Source: Gemmobacter sp. 24YEA27 (GTDB taxonomy: Bacteria; Pseudomonadota; Alphaproteobacteria; Rhodobacterales; Rhodobacteraceae). Taken from it: DNA of 64,000 nucleotides. The stretch lies in the NCBI RefSeq assembly GCF_030052995.1, contig NZ_JASJPW010000001.1, forward strand, positions 740,501-804,500. The letters run 5' to 3'. The notes beneath the pieces are model-generated. The model was given only the letters and a program-made list of their open reading frames with translations. It ran no database searches and was not told where the DNA came from. Numbering within the stretch: position 1 is the stretch's first letter; each line of letters begins with the position of its first letter. This document shows, piece by piece, positions 46,899-55,298 of this stretch. A program made the position numbers and the translations under genes.

Positions 46899-49036
46899 AC
46901 CGGGAACTCCAGCCTGCGGGCGGCGCGGCGCCGCGCAAGCCATGAGATCAGGCGGGCGCGCAGCCCGGCCCGCCATTTCTCGAACCGGGTCGGGTTATGG
47001 ACCACATCGGCGCGGTAGAAACTGGGGCAGAGCACCGCCGCATCGGCCACCTCGCCGCAATTGCCGCAGCCTACACAGGTCTGGTCGATCCAGGCCACCG
47101 GATCGTCGCGCAGCGGGTCGTTGGTATGTTTCAGCCCCAGAGACGGACAGCCCGAAAGCCGCATACAGGCGTGATCGCCGGTGCAGACCGCCTCATCCAC
47201 GCCAAAGCGCGGTGCCTCGACCCGGCGGCCTTCCTTGATTGCTTTGGCTTTCAAAGGCCGCTCGCGGCGCTGCTTGTTCAGCATGCATTCCGACGAGGCG
47301 ACGATGACCTTGGGGCCCTTTTCCGGCGTGGTCAGGGCCTCGGTGATCGTGGCCTTGAGCTTCGGCACATCATAGGTGTGGTCGATCTGGCGCACCCATT
47401 TCACGCCGATCCCCTTCACCGCCTGCGAGATCGGGTTGTTTGTCGCCTTGGTGTCATTCGCCGCACGCGACGACATCACATCCTGGCCGCCGGTTGCCGC
47501 TGAATAATAGTTGTCGACCACCACCACGAGGCCGTCGGATTTGTTGAACACCATATTGCCGATCGAGCTGTTCAGCCCGTTATGCCAGAAGCCGCCATCG
47601 CCGATGATCGAGATCGGGCGCCGCTCGCCACCGCCGTCAAAGGCGGCATTGGCCGCCGGGCCAAGCCCGTAACCCATCGTGGCGCCGCCGACATAAAAGG
47701 GCGGCATGGAGCCGAACAGGTGGCAGCCGATATCGGCGGTGATCTGATGCTTGCCGCGTTCCTGCTGCACCATTTTCAGCGCCGCAAAGATCGGGCGCTC
47801 GGGGCAGCCGGTGCAGAACCCGGGTGGGCGCATCGGCACCACTTTGGTCAGATCGGGCAGCTGCGGCTTGTCTTCATTCGGGGCGCGCACTGTCGCGGGC
47901 AGCATCCCCGGTGCGGCGATCTTCAGAAACGCCGTCAGGCTGTCGAGCATGACCTGGCCGGTATATTCGCCCCCCATCGGCAGGATGCCCTTACCGTGGA
48001 GTTTGACCGATGACCCGGCGCGATAGAGATAGGTGGAAAGCTGTTGCTCCATAAATTCCGGATGGCCCTCTTCGACGACAAGGACATGGTCCTTGCCCTC
48101 GCAGAAGTCGAGAAATTCGGATGAGACCAGCGGATAGGCTACGTTCAGGCAATAGATCGGCACTTCGGTATTGCCGTAAAGATCGGCGAGGCCCATGCGC
48201 TGCAAGGCCCGGATCACACCATTATACATGCCACCCTGGACGATCAGCCCGGTCTTGCCGCCAGCGGGGCCGAAAAACTCATTCAGCTTGTGTTCGGTGA
48301 TGTATTTCTCAGCCGCTGGCCAGCGATTGTTGATCTTGTCCTGCTCGTGAAGATAGGTGAAGGGCGGCAGCACGACGCGGGTGAAATCGGTCTGCGGGTT
48401 CTTGAGCGCGTCTTTCACCGTCAAAGCAGGGCGCCTGTTGTCGCGGCATTCAAAGGTGCCGGTGACATGGCAGGACCGGATCCGGACGATCATCATGACC
48501 GGCGTATTGGTCGCCTCGGACATGTCAAAGCCGTAATGCACCGCATTGACCATCGCCTGAAGGTTCGGGCGCGGATCCAGGAGCCACATCTGCGATTTCA
48601 TCGCGAAAGCATGGCTGCGTTCCTGCATGATCGAGGACCCTTCGCCGTAATCCTCGCCCACGATGATCAGCGCGCCGCCAGTGACGCCGGAATCCGTCAG
48701 GTTCGCCAGCGCATCCGAGGCCACATTGACGCCGACCGGCCCCTTGAACGTCACCGCGCCGCGGATCGGATAATGGACCGAGGCCGCAAGCATCGCCGCC
48801 GCGCCCGCCTCATTGGCATTGGCCTCGAACCGGATGCCAAGTTCTGCCATCAGCTCTTCGGCGTCTGAAAGGACATCCATCATGTGGGAAATCGGCGCGC
48901 CCTGATAACCGCCGACATATCCGACGCCACATTCCAGAAGCGCCTTGGTCAGCGCGAGAATCCCTTCGCCGGTAAAGGTCTCGCCCGCGCCTTTGCGCAG
49001 GTGTTCGACCTCGGCTTTGAAACTGCGCTCTGCCAT
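46895..49036 (-). CDS. iorA: Indolepyruvate ferredoxin oxidoreductase subunit alpha
   Basis: A 713-aa thiamine-diphosphate enzyme. The N-terminal part is the pyrimidine domain (GGYQGAPISHMMDVL); the middle is the TPP domain (IGDGGFWHNGLNSSIGNMVF, VVDNYYSAATGGQD). Near the C-terminus are Cys-rich stretches (CTGDHACMRLSGC and CVGCGNCGEVADAAVLC) that would hold Fe-S clusters. It needs a ferredoxin partner not encoded nearby. Oxidation of an indole- or phenyl-pyruvate feeding the aminobenzoate route is the best guess. Confidence 0.93.
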   Translation of the reverse strand: MAERSFKAEVEHLRKGAGETFTGEGILALTKALLECGVGYVGGYQGAPISHMMDVLSDAEELMAELGIRFEANANEAGAAAMLAASVHYPIRGAVTFKGPVGVNVASDALANLTDSGVTGGALIIVGEDYGEGSSIMQERSHAFAMKSQMWLLDPRPNLQAMVNAVHYGFDMSEATNTPVMMIVRIRSCHVTGTFECRDNRRPALTVKDALKNPQTDFTRVVLPPFTYLHEQDKINNRWPAAEKYITEHKLNEFFGPAGGKTGLIVQGGMYNGVIRALQRMGLADLYGNTEVPIYCLNVAYPLVSSEFLDFCEGKDHVLVVEEGHPEFMEQQLSTYLYRAGSSVKLHGKGILPMGGEYTGQVMLDSLTAFLKIAAPGMLPATVRAPNEDKPQLPDLTKVVPMRPPGFCTGCPERPIFAALKMVQQERGKHQITADIGCHLFGSMPPFYVGGATMGYGLGPAANAAFDGGGERRPISIIGDGGFWHNGLNSSIGNMVFNKSDGLVVVVDNYYSAATGGQDVMSSRAANDTKATNNPISQAVKGIGVKWVRQIDHTYDVPKLKATITEALTTPEKGPKVIVASSECMLNKQRRERPLKAKAIKEGRRVEAPRFGVDEAVCTGDHACMRLSGCPSLGLKHTNDPLRDDPVAWIDQTCVGCGNCGEVADAAVLCPSFYRADVVHNPTRFEKWRAGLRARLISWLARRRAARRLEFPV

Positions 49037-49039
49037 GGC

Positions 49040-49513
49040 TTAAACCTCTTGCTTGCAGATATTGGCCAGCATTTTTTGCAATGTGCCGACGAAAGCATGC
49101 CGCTCGTCATCGGAGATGCCGCGAAACATCCGCTCGGTCGCCAGCGCCATATGTGGCCAGATCCGTTCAAACGCGGCACGGCCGAGATCGGTCGAATAGA
49201 TCCGCGTGGCGCGGCTGTCATTCGGGTCGGCCTCGCGCCGCACGAGACCCTCGGCCTGGAGCTGGTCGAGCGCGCGCGACAGTGTCGATTGTTCGGTCAC
49301 GGCGAGTTCCGCCAGCTCGCGGATCAGCGGGCCGTCCAGCACCGAAAGCACGCCAAGCGCGCGCATCTTGGCGGTGGTCAGGCCCATATCGGCCATCTCG
49401 CTGCGCAGAATGCCGTTATACTGGCCCATGAGCCGGTTCATCAGATAGGGCGGGAAAGACGACAGCCCGATCTGGCCAAGGCGCTGCGCGGGGGCAGGGG
49501 GTTCACTGCTCAT
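49040..49513 (-). CDS. MarR family transcriptional regulator (second)
   Basis: A 157-aa winged-helix protein: LAVTEQSTLSRALDQLQAEGLVRR is the recognition region and EADPNDSRATRIY the wing. It overlaps the flavoprotein gene upstream by four bases and ends 3 bp before iorA, so it is autoregulated if it controls this operon. A candidate site is the inverted repeat at 51999-52026 in the divergent promoter region. Confidence 0.9.
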   Translation of the reverse strand: MSSEPPAPAQRLGQIGLSSFPPYLMNRLMGQYNGILRSEMADMGLTTAKMRALGVLSVLDGPLIRELAELAVTEQSTLSRALDQLQAEGLVRREADPNDSRATRIYSTDLGRAAFERIWPHMALATERMFRGISDDERHAFVGTLQKMLANICKQEV

Positions 49514-51069
49514 GCGCCCAGCCTCTTTGCGGCATTATAGCCCGAGCCGCCGCCCAGCCCCGGCCCCGGATGGGTCGAGGCTCCGATATGGATCAGGCCG
49601 CGCACCGGGCCGGTGCCATTAGTGGCATTGTAAAACGGCCGCCAGATGAAGAACTGATCCACCGCGCAGGAACCGCCATAGGGGTCGCCGCCGACAAGGT
49701 TAACGTTCATCCGTTCCAGATCTTTCGGGCTATAGGCGCGCCGCGCCAGCACGAGCCTGTCGAAATCCTTGATATGGCTGGCGAGAATGGCCTGAAGGCG
49801 GTCGGCAAAGGCCTCGCGCGCCTCATCCCAGTCGCGGGCCTGGATCTCGCCCGCCGCATCGCCTTTAATCACGGTTGGCGCATCGGGGATCTGCAACCAG
49901 AGCACTGCTTTCCCCTCGGGGCAGCGCGAAGGGTCCAGTCGCGAGGGCTGGCCGACGCAGATCGTCGGCCTGGCCGGAAAGAGGCCGCGTTCCGCTTCGT
50001 TCGAGGCTTTCGACACTGCATCGACGCTGTCCGCCAGATGGATCAGCGCCACCTGATCCAGCCCCGGTGTCTTCCATTCCGGCACCCCGTCCAGCGCGAA
50101 ATGCAGCTGGAAATCGCCGCGCCCATGGCGGAAGCGTTTCAGCGCGGCCTTCTCTTCGGGCAGGTTCACGTCTTTGAGCAAACGGTTGTAAAGCTGCCCC
50201 GGTGCTACCGAGGCCAGCACCGATTTCGCCGGGATCGTGCTGCCGTCTTGCAGACGTACGCCGGTCACCCGGCCCTTTTCCACGGTGATTTCATCAACAT
50301 CGGCATTGCAGCGCACCTCGCCGCCATTGGCTTCGATCAGCGAGACGAAAGCCTTCGCCGCCTGTCCCGCGCCGCCTTTCGAGATGGGCGCGCCAGCGGC
50401 CTCGAGCGCGAAGGCTATGACGCGACCCATGGCGCCGGAATAGGCATTCTCGACCGTCAGTCCGCAATGCAGCGCCCAGGGCGCAAACAGCGCGCGGGTG
50501 TCCTCGGATCTGAAAGTCGTCTCCAGCCAGCCGCGCATCGGGTCAAGCTGCTGGCCCATCCAGCCCGCGAGGCCCCGAAGCCCGCGTTTGCGGGTCTCTT
50601 TCAGCAGCACTTTCAGCGTGGCCCAGGACCAGAGTGGCTGACCCAGGATCGCGAACATGAAGGGCGCATCGGCCGCGAGCCGGTCGACCTCGGCGGCAAA
50701 GGCATCGCCGTCTCCGGGTGCGGCCGCGTTCAGCGCCGCCACATTCTCTGCGCGATTGGTCGAGAGCACCAGCGCCCGCCCGTCCGGGCGCAGCACCGCC
50801 GTCGGATGCGGCGTGTGGCAATAGTCGAACCCGTGTTTCGCCAGATGCGGCCCGAGCGCCGCCCCGGCCGGGCCGGTCATGAACAGAACGAATGTGGCCG
50901 CCATCGGATCATGCAGGAAACCGGGATGCAGCTCGGTCGTGCGGAGGCAACCGCCCGCGACCTCTTCGCGTTCCAGCACCAGGACCTTGCGGCCCTTCAG
51001 CGCCAGCAGACTGGCAGCAACCAGCCCGTTGATCCCGGATCCTATAATGATGTGATCGACAGCGGCCAT
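49510..51069 (-). CDS. Phytoene-dehydrogenase-like FAD oxidoreductase (PYROXD2 type), first copy
   Basis: A 519-aa flavoprotein with an N-terminal dinucleotide motif IIGSGINGLVAASLL followed by VLEREEVAGGCLRT, and a C-terminal FAD signature ending IGASTHPGPGLGGGSG. It belongs to the CrtI/amine-oxidase-like group, not a carotenoid enzyme by context. It is a relative of the 52039-53604 product. In this island it probably oxidises an indole-derived or reduced-ring intermediate. Its start is 5 bp after the isatin-hydrolase-like gene. Confidence 0.88.
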   Translation of the reverse strand: MAAVDHIIIGSGINGLVAASLLALKGRKVLVLEREEVAGGCLRTTELHPGFLHDPMAATFVLFMTGPAGAALGPHLAKHGFDYCHTPHPTAVLRPDGRALVLSTNRAENVAALNAAAPGDGDAFAAEVDRLAADAPFMFAILGQPLWSWATLKVLLKETRKRGLRGLAGWMGQQLDPMRGWLETTFRSEDTRALFAPWALHCGLTVENAYSGAMGRVIAFALEAAGAPISKGGAGQAAKAFVSLIEANGGEVRCNADVDEITVEKGRVTGVRLQDGSTIPAKSVLASVAPGQLYNRLLKDVNLPEEKAALKRFRHGRGDFQLHFALDGVPEWKTPGLDQVALIHLADSVDAVSKASNEAERGLFPARPTICVGQPSRLDPSRCPEGKAVLWLQIPDAPTVIKGDAAGEIQARDWDEAREAFADRLQAILASHIKDFDRLVLARRAYSPKDLERMNVNLVGGDPYGGSCAVDQFFIWRPFYNATNGTGPVRGLIHIGASTHPGPGLGGGSGYNAAKRLGA

Positions 51070-51074
51070 AGGGG

Positions 51075-51866
51075 TCAGCCTCCCGGTATCAGCGCCAGCG
51101 CGCGGATCGGCGAGCCGGTGCCCTGCTTGATTTTCAAAGGTGCGGCAATCAGGATCGCGCCCTTCGCCGGCAACTTGTCGAGATTGACCAGCGAGGCAAG
51201 GCCAAAGCGGTTATTGGCATGGAGCAGATTATGCGCCGGATAGGGCGGCGTCATGCCACCGGCAGAGCCCGCATCGGTGCCGATACACTGGCTGCCCCAG
51301 CCGACAATGCCCTTATCGATCAGATATTGCACCACTTCGGCGGTCGGGCCGGGGGTATGGGGGCCGGTCTCATTGGCGTTCAGGAACAGCGCCTCGTCAT
51401 GGTTATACTGATCCCAGTCCGAGCGCAGGACGACCCACTCGCCTGCCCGGATCGCGCCATGTTCGGCCTCCCAGGCTTTCACATGGTCGATGGTCAGCAG
51501 GAAATCCGGGTCGGCCGCGCAGTCGGCGCTGAAATCCAGCACATTGACCGGCGCGATCAGGCGCTGGACGTCGATTGTGTCGGTATAGCCTTCGGGATTT
51601 TCGCGACCGGTGATCCAGTGATGCGGCACGTCGAAATGGGTGCCGGAATGCTCGCCGAGCTCCAGCCAGTTCCAGGCCCAGAACGGGCCATTCTCGTCAT
51701 ATTCGCTGATCTTGTGGATCTTAACCGGCGGCGTGTCTTTCGCGAATTCCGGCGGAAGTTTCAGAAGCGGCGTTTCCGGCCCGAGCGTTGCGGTCAGGTC
51801 AACCACCCTGACCCCGCCCGAAGCCAGTAAATCCGCAAGCTGTATCAGCGCATTGGCTGCGGTCAT
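51075..51866 (-). CDS. Cyclase family metal hydrolase, isatin-hydrolase-like
   Basis: A 263-aa protein of the KynB/cyclase family. The metal-binding motif HSGTHFDVPHH is at residues 73-83 (His73, His77, Asp79 as ligands). HKISEYDENGPFWAWNW, IDVQRLIAPVNV and SQCIGTDAGSAGG match my memory of isatin hydrolases from marine Rhodobacterales, which open isatin to isatinate. Kynurenine formamidase is the main alternative, since it shares the metal motif. Position next to iorAB and an anthranilate-CoA pathway favours an indole/isatin substrate. First gene of its operon. Confidence 0.87.
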   Translation of the reverse strand: MTAANALIQLADLLASGGVRVVDLTATLGPETPLLKLPPEFAKDTPPVKIHKISEYDENGPFWAWNWLELGEHSGTHFDVPHHWITGRENPEGYTDTIDVQRLIAPVNVLDFSADCAADPDFLLTIDHVKAWEAEHGAIRAGEWVVLRSDWDQYNHDEALFLNANETGPHTPGPTAEVVQYLIDKGIVGWGSQCIGTDAGSAGGMTPPYPAHNLLHANNRFGLASLVNLDKLPAKGAILIAAPLKIKQGTGSPIRALALIPGG

Positions 51867-51998
51867 ATCCGTTCTCCCTGTCTGACCATGCGGTCTTTGA
51901 TTGGTGTCCGGCGCGCCACCTGTTTGGTTCCAGGACCATTCCGGCGCGGCGTAACGCTTTTCTCAGCGCCTGTGAGAATCACGCTAGACAGAAATAAA

Positions 51999-52026
51999 TG
52001 CGTTTGCAAATATATCTTAAAACGCA
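51999..52026. promoter_or_regulatory. Candidate operator between divergent operons
   Basis: Perfect 7-bp arms TGCGTTT and AAACGCA flank 14 AT-rich bases, within the 172-bp gap between the cyclase gene and the second flavoprotein gene. It ends 13 bases before the rightward start codon, a good place for repression by the second MarR protein. Confidence 0.5.
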
Positions 52027-52038
52027 GGGATCAGAAAA

Positions 52039-53604
52039 ATGTCCGACAGCTATGATGCGATCCTGATCGGGGCGGGGCATAACGCCCTTGCCTGTGCCTT
52101 GCACCTGGCGGCAAAGGGTTGGAAAGTCGGGCTTTTCGAACAGGCCTCTGCCCCGGGTGGCGCGGTGAAGACCGGCGACTATACCCTGCCGGGCTATCGC
52201 CATGACTGGGCGGCGATGAACCTCAATCTCTTCGCCGGATCGGCGTTTTATAAGGAGTATGGGCAGGAACTGGCGCGACATGGCTGCACCTTTCTGCCGG
52301 TGTCAAAGCCCTTTGCCTCGGCCTTTCCGGATGGGAGCTGGCTGGGCGTGACCACGGACCGCGCCGAAACCCTCGCGCGGATCAAAGCCGAGGATCCCGC
52401 AGATGCCGAGGCCTGGGCAGAGCTGATCGAGAGCTTTCCGCAAACGGCCGAAGCGATTGGCGGCATCCTTTCAATGCCGATGAAATTCAATGCTATTACA
52501 TGTTTCATGTTTAAAATGCTGCACCGCAACAAAATCGGCGGCAGTCTGGATATCGCGCAATTCATGGCGCAGACGCCGCGCCGCTTTCTGACAAAGACCT
52601 TCCGCTCGCCAAAGATGCAGGCGCTTTTGGGGGCCTGGGGGCTGCATCTCGATTACGCGCCCGATGTCGCGGGTGGCGGTATTTTTCCCTATCTCGAGGG
52701 AATGGTTGCACAAAACTTCGGGATGATGCTGGGGCAGGGCGGTGCGGATACCATCATCAGGGCGATGGTTGCGGCGATTGAGGCAAGGGGCGGGCGCATC
52801 GAATGCGGCGCCAGCGTCAGCCGTATCCTGCATGAAAACGGCAAGGCCAGCGGCATTGAACTGGCCGATGGGCGCCGCATTGCAGCGAGAAAAGCGGTGA
52901 TCGCGGGGGTCGCGCCGCAGGCTCTGCTGCGGCTGACCGGCCCGACCGCACCTCGTTTCGACAAGGCGATGACTGACTACGCTTATGCGCCGGGCACGAT
53001 GATGATCCATCTTGCGATGGACAGCCTGCCCGACTGGGCCGCGGGAGAGGAGCTGAAGCGTTTCGCCTATATCCATCTCGCGCCGAGCCTCGATCAGCAG
53101 GCGCGGGTCTATCAGCAGGCCCAGGCCGGGCTTTTGCCTGATGAGCCGATCCTGGTGGTCGGCCAGCCGACCGGCCAGGACCCGTCGCGCGCGCCGGAGG
53201 GCAAGCACATCCTTTGGGTGCAGGTGCGGATGGTGCCGGGCGAGATCAAAGGCGATGCGGCGGGCCAGATCACGGCCCGCAGCTGGGAGGAGGCCACCGC
53301 CCCGATGGCGGAACGTGCGCTGGATATTCTGGAACGCTACGCGCCGGGCACGCGGGCGAAGATCCTCGGGAAGCGTGTTGTCTCGCCCCTGGATCTGGAA
53401 GCGGAGAACCCGAATCTGGTCGGAGGCGATCAGGTTTGTGGCAGCCACCATATGTCGCAAAACTTCATGTTCCGCCCGGCGCGGGGCCATTCCGATGGCT
53501 CGACGCCGTTGAAAAACCTGCATCTGACCGGCGCGGCAGTCTGGCCCGGGGCCGGCACCGGCGCGGGGCCCGGCTATCTGCTGGCGAGGAGACTGGCAAA
53601 GTAA
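52039..53604 (+). CDS. Phytoene-dehydrogenase-like FAD oxidoreductase (PYROXD2 type), second copy
   Basis: A 521-aa flavoprotein built like the 49510-51069 product: N-terminal LIGAGHNALACALHLAAKG and FEQASAPGGAVKT, C-terminal LTGAAVWPGAGTGAGPGYL. The two share order of motifs and lengths but differ in much of the sequence, so they are paralogues rather than a recent duplication. AGGGA precedes the ATG. It leads the rightward operon with the peptide-type importer 81 bp downstream. Confidence 0.88.
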   Translation: MSDSYDAILIGAGHNALACALHLAAKGWKVGLFEQASAPGGAVKTGDYTLPGYRHDWAAMNLNLFAGSAFYKEYGQELARHGCTFLPVSKPFASAFPDGSWLGVTTDRAETLARIKAEDPADAEAWAELIESFPQTAEAIGGILSMPMKFNAITCFMFKMLHRNKIGGSLDIAQFMAQTPRRFLTKTFRSPKMQALLGAWGLHLDYAPDVAGGGIFPYLEGMVAQNFGMMLGQGGADTIIRAMVAAIEARGGRIECGASVSRILHENGKASGIELADGRRIAARKAVIAGVAPQALLRLTGPTAPRFDKAMTDYAYAPGTMMIHLAMDSLPDWAAGEELKRFAYIHLAPSLDQQARVYQQAQAGLLPDEPILVVGQPTGQDPSRAPEGKHILWVQVRMVPGEIKGDAAGQITARSWEEATAPMAERALDILERYAPGTRAKILGKRVVSPLDLEAENPNLVGGDQVCGSHHMSQNFMFRPARGHSDGSTPLKNLHLTGAAVWPGAGTGAGPGYLLARRLAK

Positions 53605-53684
53605 CGACTGTCCCGCGCGGCAAACCGGCATCAGACCGGCGCGCGATCACTGACCCATCCACATAAAAACGACAGGGAAACAAC

Positions 53685-55202
53685 ATGAAACTCAACCGCA
53701 GAGCCTTGCTGCAACTGTCAGCGGCCAGTGTCACACTCGGCGCCTTCAGCCTGCCCGCGCTGGCGCAGATCGACGAGCTGGTGATCGCCTATAACGTCAC
53801 GCTGCCCAGCTGGGACCCGACCACCGGCCCGAGTGCGGTGAACCCGACAATCCAGGGCATTTACCAGTCGGTGTTCGACCAGTTCATCCTGCAACAGCCC
53901 GATCTGAAACCGGCGCCGGGGCTTTTGACCGAATGGGGCTGGAACGAGGATTACAGCCAGATCTGGATGGTGGTGCGCGAGGGCGTCAAATGGCATGACG
54001 GCTCGGATTTCACCGCCGAGGATGTGGCCTGGAGCCTTGCACGGGTGGCGGACCCCGCCACTGGCAGCCCGATTCAGTTCGTCTGGGGCACGCTGGAGAA
54101 CCACCGGGTCGAGGGCAATCGCGTCATTGCCGATGTGAAGCAATTCGACCCCACGATTTTCAAATGGATGTATTTCCTGACCGGCTATGTGCTGCCGAAA
54201 GCCTATTATGAAAAGGTCGGCGCCGAGGGCTTTGAGGCGGCGCCAATCGGCACCGGCCCCTATATGGTCGAGAAATTCGAGCGTAATGCCTTTGTGCGGC
54301 TGAAGGCGAATGAGGCCTATTGGGGCGGCGCGCCCGAGTTCAAAACGGTGACGATCAAATTCGTGACCGATGCGGCGGCGCGGGTGGCGGAAATCGAATC
54401 CGGCAACAGCCATGTCACGCTGGAAATGCCCTATGAGGAATATGACCGCCTTAAAGGTTCTATGAACGGCGTGGCGACGCCCATCTCGGATATCGGGATG
54501 ATTTTCCTCAATGATATCGATGTGATGCTGGACCCGAATGTCCGCAAGGCCGCCGTCCATGCGATTGACAAACAGGCGATCATCGACCGGCTTCTGTCGG
54601 GGTATGGCGTGAAGATCGACACGCTGGAGACGCCGGAATATGAGGCTTATGATCCGTCGATCACGGTGGATTACAGCCCGGAAAAGGCGGTCGAATTGCT
54701 GGCGGCCTCGGGCTATTCGACCGACAATCCGGTCAAGTTCAAGATCCAGACCACGCGGGGTTTCAAGCCTAAGGATTATGAGATGATCCAGGCGATTGTG
54801 GGTCTGTGGCGGCGCGTGGGGATCGAGGCCGAGATCGAGGTCTATGAGATCGCCAAACATTACGAGCTGCGCGCGGCCGATCAGCTGGCGCCGGCGGCGT
54901 TCTACAACTGGGGGAACTCGGTCGGCGACCCGACCACGGGGACCGGGTTCGCGATGTACGGGCCGAGCCCGCATTCGGTCTGGGACGGGCAGGATCTGAT
55001 CGACATGATCGACCCGCTCTGGGGCGAGAAGGACGAGGCGAAGCGGATCGCGGGCTGGAAGGCGGTGGACCGGTTCATCGCGGAGGAGGCGCTGGTGATC
55101 CCGCTGTTGCAATATGTGCAGCCCATCCTCTCGGCCAAGGGTGTGGTGGTCACGCCGCATGCTTCGGGCGCGCTGTTGCCGCATCTGATGACGCGCGGCT
55201 GA
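53685..55202 (+). CDS. ABC transporter substrate-binding protein, family 5 (dipeptide/oligopeptide type)
   Basis: A 505-aa exported binding protein. The N-terminus MKLNRRALLQLSAASVT has a twin-arginine-like motif and hydrophobic core with cleavage near residue 27 (ALA). The SBP_bac_5 signature is visible in WMVVREGVKWHDGSDFTAEDVAWSL and AAPIGTGPYMVEKFERN. Family members bind peptides, nickel, glutathione or opines; here the ligand may be an indole or anthranilate derivative, judged only from context. Confidence 0.92.
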   Translation: MKLNRRALLQLSAASVTLGAFSLPALAQIDELVIAYNVTLPSWDPTTGPSAVNPTIQGIYQSVFDQFILQQPDLKPAPGLLTEWGWNEDYSQIWMVVREGVKWHDGSDFTAEDVAWSLARVADPATGSPIQFVWGTLENHRVEGNRVIADVKQFDPTIFKWMYFLTGYVLPKAYYEKVGAEGFEAAPIGTGPYMVEKFERNAFVRLKANEAYWGGAPEFKTVTIKFVTDAAARVAEIESGNSHVTLEMPYEEYDRLKGSMNGVATPISDIGMIFLNDIDVMLDPNVRKAAVHAIDKQAIIDRLLSGYGVKIDTLETPEYEAYDPSITVDYSPEKAVELLAASGYSTDNPVKFKIQTTRGFKPKDYEMIQAIVGLWRRVGIEAEIEVYEIAKHYELRAADQLAPAAFYNWGNSVGDPTTGTGFAMYGPSPHSVWDGQDLIDMIDPLWGEKDEAKRIAGWKAVDRFIAEEALVIPLLQYVQPILSAKGVVVTPHASGALLPHLMTRG

Positions 55203-55213
55203 GTGTGGAAGCG

Positions 55214-55265
55214 CCGGGGGCTTCGCGCCCCCGGACCCCCGCGGGATATTTAGGGACAGATGAAA
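55214..55265 (+). repeat. Repeated intergenic element, copy 2
   Basis: An 8-bp stem (55214-55221 with 55227-55234, loop TTCGC) is followed by ACCCCCGCGGGATATTT and GGACAGATGAAA. It lies between the binding-protein and permease genes. The same parts occur in the same order on the minus strand at 39028-39077. Confidence 0.65.
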
Positions 55266-55298
55266 GGGCCGGGGCTGCGGCGCTTTCGGGATTTGGCC

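Noticed and set aside
53605-53684. Hairpin between the second flavoprotein and the binding-protein gene
   Set aside because: Repeated CCGG and GCGC strings suggest a stem, but the arms do not pair well and no T-run follows.
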